In this document: in pieces, positions 21,072 through 22,208 of the stretch
How the letters are laid out: the number at the start of each line of letters is the position of its first letter
How positions within the stretch are numbered: the stretch's first letter is position 1
Program-made: the position numbers and the translations under genes
From: Candidatus Krumholzibacteriota bacterium
GTDB taxonomy: Bacteria; Krumholzibacteriota; Krumholzibacteriia; Krumholzibacteriales; Krumholzibacteriaceae
Assembly: GCA_030630165.1 (NCBI GenBank)
Contig: DAOVNN010000005.1
Coordinates: forward strand, 1 to 22,208
Length of the DNA: 22,208 bases
Direction of reading: 5' to 3'
The notes under the pieces: generated by a model
What the model was told of the DNA's origin: nothing
The model's input: only the letters and a program-made list of their open reading frames with translations
The model's database searches: none

Positions 21072-21515
21072 CTATCTGTTTTTTTCGTAGTCGGTGATCT
21101 TGTCGACGCGCCTCTGGTGGCGCCCCCCCTCGAACTCAGTATCGATCCACGCGCGCACTATCTCGTCGAGCCGCTCGTTGTCCACCATAGCTTCCGAGAG
21201 GGCAAGCACATTCGAATCGTTGTGCTGACGGGTCATGCGTGCGTCCTCGACCGTTCTGACGAGTGCCGCCCTGGCGCCTTTGACTTTGTTGGCCGCTATC
21301 GATACACCTATACCCGAGCCGCATATGACGATACCCCGGTCAACCTCTCCGCCGGCGGTCTTCTCCGCGACGGGTATGGCGTAATCGGGGTAATCCGCCG
21401 AATCCTCACTGTCTGTACCGACGTCGACGATCTCATGACCTTCGCCGGCCAGCAGCTTCTTTATACGTTTCTTGAGGGAGTAGCCTCGATGATCGGAACC
21501 TATTGCGATCTTCAA
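21072..21515 (-). CDS. rpiB: Ribose-5-phosphate isomerase B
   Basis: 147 residues. Interconverts ribose-5-phosphate and ribulose-5-phosphate in the pentose phosphate pathway. The N-terminal IAIGSDHRGYSLK, the catalytic cysteine in GIVICGSGIGVSIAANK (Cys65) and RQHNDSNVLALSE (His98-99 region) are all in place. The start is a TTG (21513-21515) with AAAGGA seven bases upstream; the overlapping ATG four codons earlier is out of frame and stops at once. It lies in a run with ilvE upstream and glyA 36 bases downstream. Confidence 0.95.
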   Translation of the reverse strand: MKIAIGSDHRGYSLKKRIKKLLAGEGHEIVDVGTDSEDSADYPDYAIPVAEKTAGGEVDRGIVICGSGIGVSIAANKVKGARAALVRTVEDARMTRQHNDSNVLALSEAMVDNERLDEIVRAWIDTEFEGGRHQRRVDKITDYEKNR

Positions 21516-21579
21516 GACACCATCCTTTCACAAAGAAAAAACGGGTCTGCCTCTATGTGCACGAAGTCGATAATACAAC

Positions 21580-21599
21580 CTCGACTATACAAAGTCGAG
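21580..21599 (-). other. Hairpin across the ilvE stop codon
   Basis: On the minus strand CTCGACT and AGTCGAG form a perfect 7-bp stem with a 6-base loop that contains the start of the stop codon region of ilvE. No T-tract follows directly, so it is a weak terminator candidate at best; it may affect stability or coupling with rpiB. Confidence 0.35.
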
Positions 21600-22208
21600 C
21601 CAATGCATGTACTTGTCGACTTCAGCGTTGAGCATCTTGAAGAACAGGTCCTGCAGCTCCTTGGTGATGGGACCGCGCCTGCCTTCACCGACCTGGATCT
21701 TGTCGACGCTCCTGATCGGCGAGATCTCCGCCGCCGTGCCGGTGAAGAAGACCTCGTCGGCGGTGTAGAGCATCTCGCGCGGAATCAGTTTCTCGACGAC
21801 TTCGTAGCCGAGATCCTGCGCCAGATCGATGGTCGTGTTGCGGGTAATACCCGGAAGCACGCTCGCGCCCAGGGGCGGGGTATAGATGATCCCGTTCTCG
21901 ATCAGGAAGATATTCTCGCCGCTTCCCTCGCTGACATAACCGCTCGTGTCGAGCGCTATACCTTCGACGTAGCCGTTTACGATCGCTTCCATCTTGATCA
22001 GCTGCGAGTTCATGTAGTTGGCGCCGCTCTTGGCCAATGTGGGAAGGGTGTTCGGCGCGATCCGGTCCCAGCTCGAGACCATCACGTCTACGCCCTGCTC
22101 GAGCGCCTCGGGACCGAGATACTTGCCCCACTCCCAGACGACGATGAACATGTTTATCGGGTTAGGGAACGGGTTGACCCCCAGGGAATCGTAACCGCGG
22201 TAAACGAC
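21585..22208 (-). CDS. ilvE: Branched-chain amino acid aminotransferase, C-terminal part, truncated by window edge
   Basis: 207 residues are visible, and the frame stays open to the window edge (YRGYDSLGVNPFPNPINMFIVVW), so the ATG at 22151 is internal. Fold-type IV PLP enzyme doing the last step of Ile, Leu and Val synthesis. The PLP lysine is in LAKSGANYMNSQL, and the cofactor-phosphate region reads DTSGYVSEGSGENIFLIENG; SVLPGITRNTTIDLA and FFTGTAAEISPI complete the usual pattern, identifying IlvE rather than a D-amino-acid aminotransferase with fair confidence. It is followed by rpiB after about 69 bases. Confidence 0.93.
   Translation of the reverse strand, partial: VVYRGYDSLGVNPFPNPINMFIVVWEWGKYLGPEALEQGVDVMVSSWDRIAPNTLPTLAKSGANYMNSQLIKMEAIVNGYVEGIALDTSGYVSEGSGENIFLIENGIIYTPPLGASVLPGITRNTTIDLAQDLGYEVVEKLIPREMLYTADEVFFTGTAAEISPIRSVDKIQVGEGRRGPITKELQDLFFKMLNAEVDKYMHWLDFV

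Noticed and set aside
1..22208. tRNA, rRNA, CRISPR array or insertion sequence
   Set aside because: No cloverleaf-like segment with CCA-type end, no rRNA-like sequence, no regularly spaced repeats and no transposase motif were seen when reading both strands by eye.

Overview
The window is a compact bacterial chromosome segment with every protein gene on the minus strand except one plus-strand block at about 10.9-16.0 kb. Housekeeping genes are GC-rich and closely packed. Signal peptides, lipoprotein signals and Tat/VanZ membrane proteins suggest a double-membraned bacterium. The order ilvE-rpiB-glyA-dCMP deaminase-nrdR and the form of the proteins suggest a little-cultured lineage near the FCB-type or deltaproteobacterial-type phyla. 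That placement is an impression from gene order, not a measured phylogeny. At least five genes appear to start with TTG.

Layout. 1-1.7 kb: the N-terminal part of an exported S9-family peptidase (cut by the window edge), then two tandem STAS-domain proteins. 1.9-4.3 kb: purM, then a membrane HD-GYP protein with a sigma-54-like promoter. 4.5-5.5 kb: an unrecognised two-domain protein. 5.6-10.6 kb: a PfkB-family kinase, argS, rsfS, a radical SAM enzyme of the AmmeMemoRadiSam type, and a long-chain polyprenyl diphosphate synthase. 10.9-16.0 kb (plus strand): two small lipoprotein-like genes, then nadE-like 1, a free-standing acyl carrier protein, an AMP-forming acyl ligase and nadE-like 2. 16.1-17.8 kb (minus): a VanZ-family protein fused to a beta-sandwich-like domain, and tatC. 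17.8-22.2 kb: an exported protein of unknown function, nrdR, dCMP deaminase, glyA, rpiB and the C-terminal part of ilvE.

The most interesting part is the four-gene plus-strand cluster. An AMP ligase and a dedicated carrier protein are bracketed by two diverged NAD-synthetase paralogues that align to each other without gaps at roughly 42% identity by hand count. Both carry an extra segment of about 50 residues and altered nicotinate-side motifs. I read this as a candidate carrier-protein-linked, ammonia-dependent amidation pathway rather than ordinary NAD synthesis; that reading is inference. The carrier-protein gene is distinctly AT-richer (113 G+C of 258 bases by hand count) than the flanking housekeeping genes. 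Together with the strand switch, this points to an acquired accessory block.

No rRNA, tRNA, CRISPR array, transposase or integrase was seen. No gene-free stretch exceeds 300 bases; the two largest gaps (about 10,624-10,917 and 11,857-12,105) hold the regulatory sites listed.
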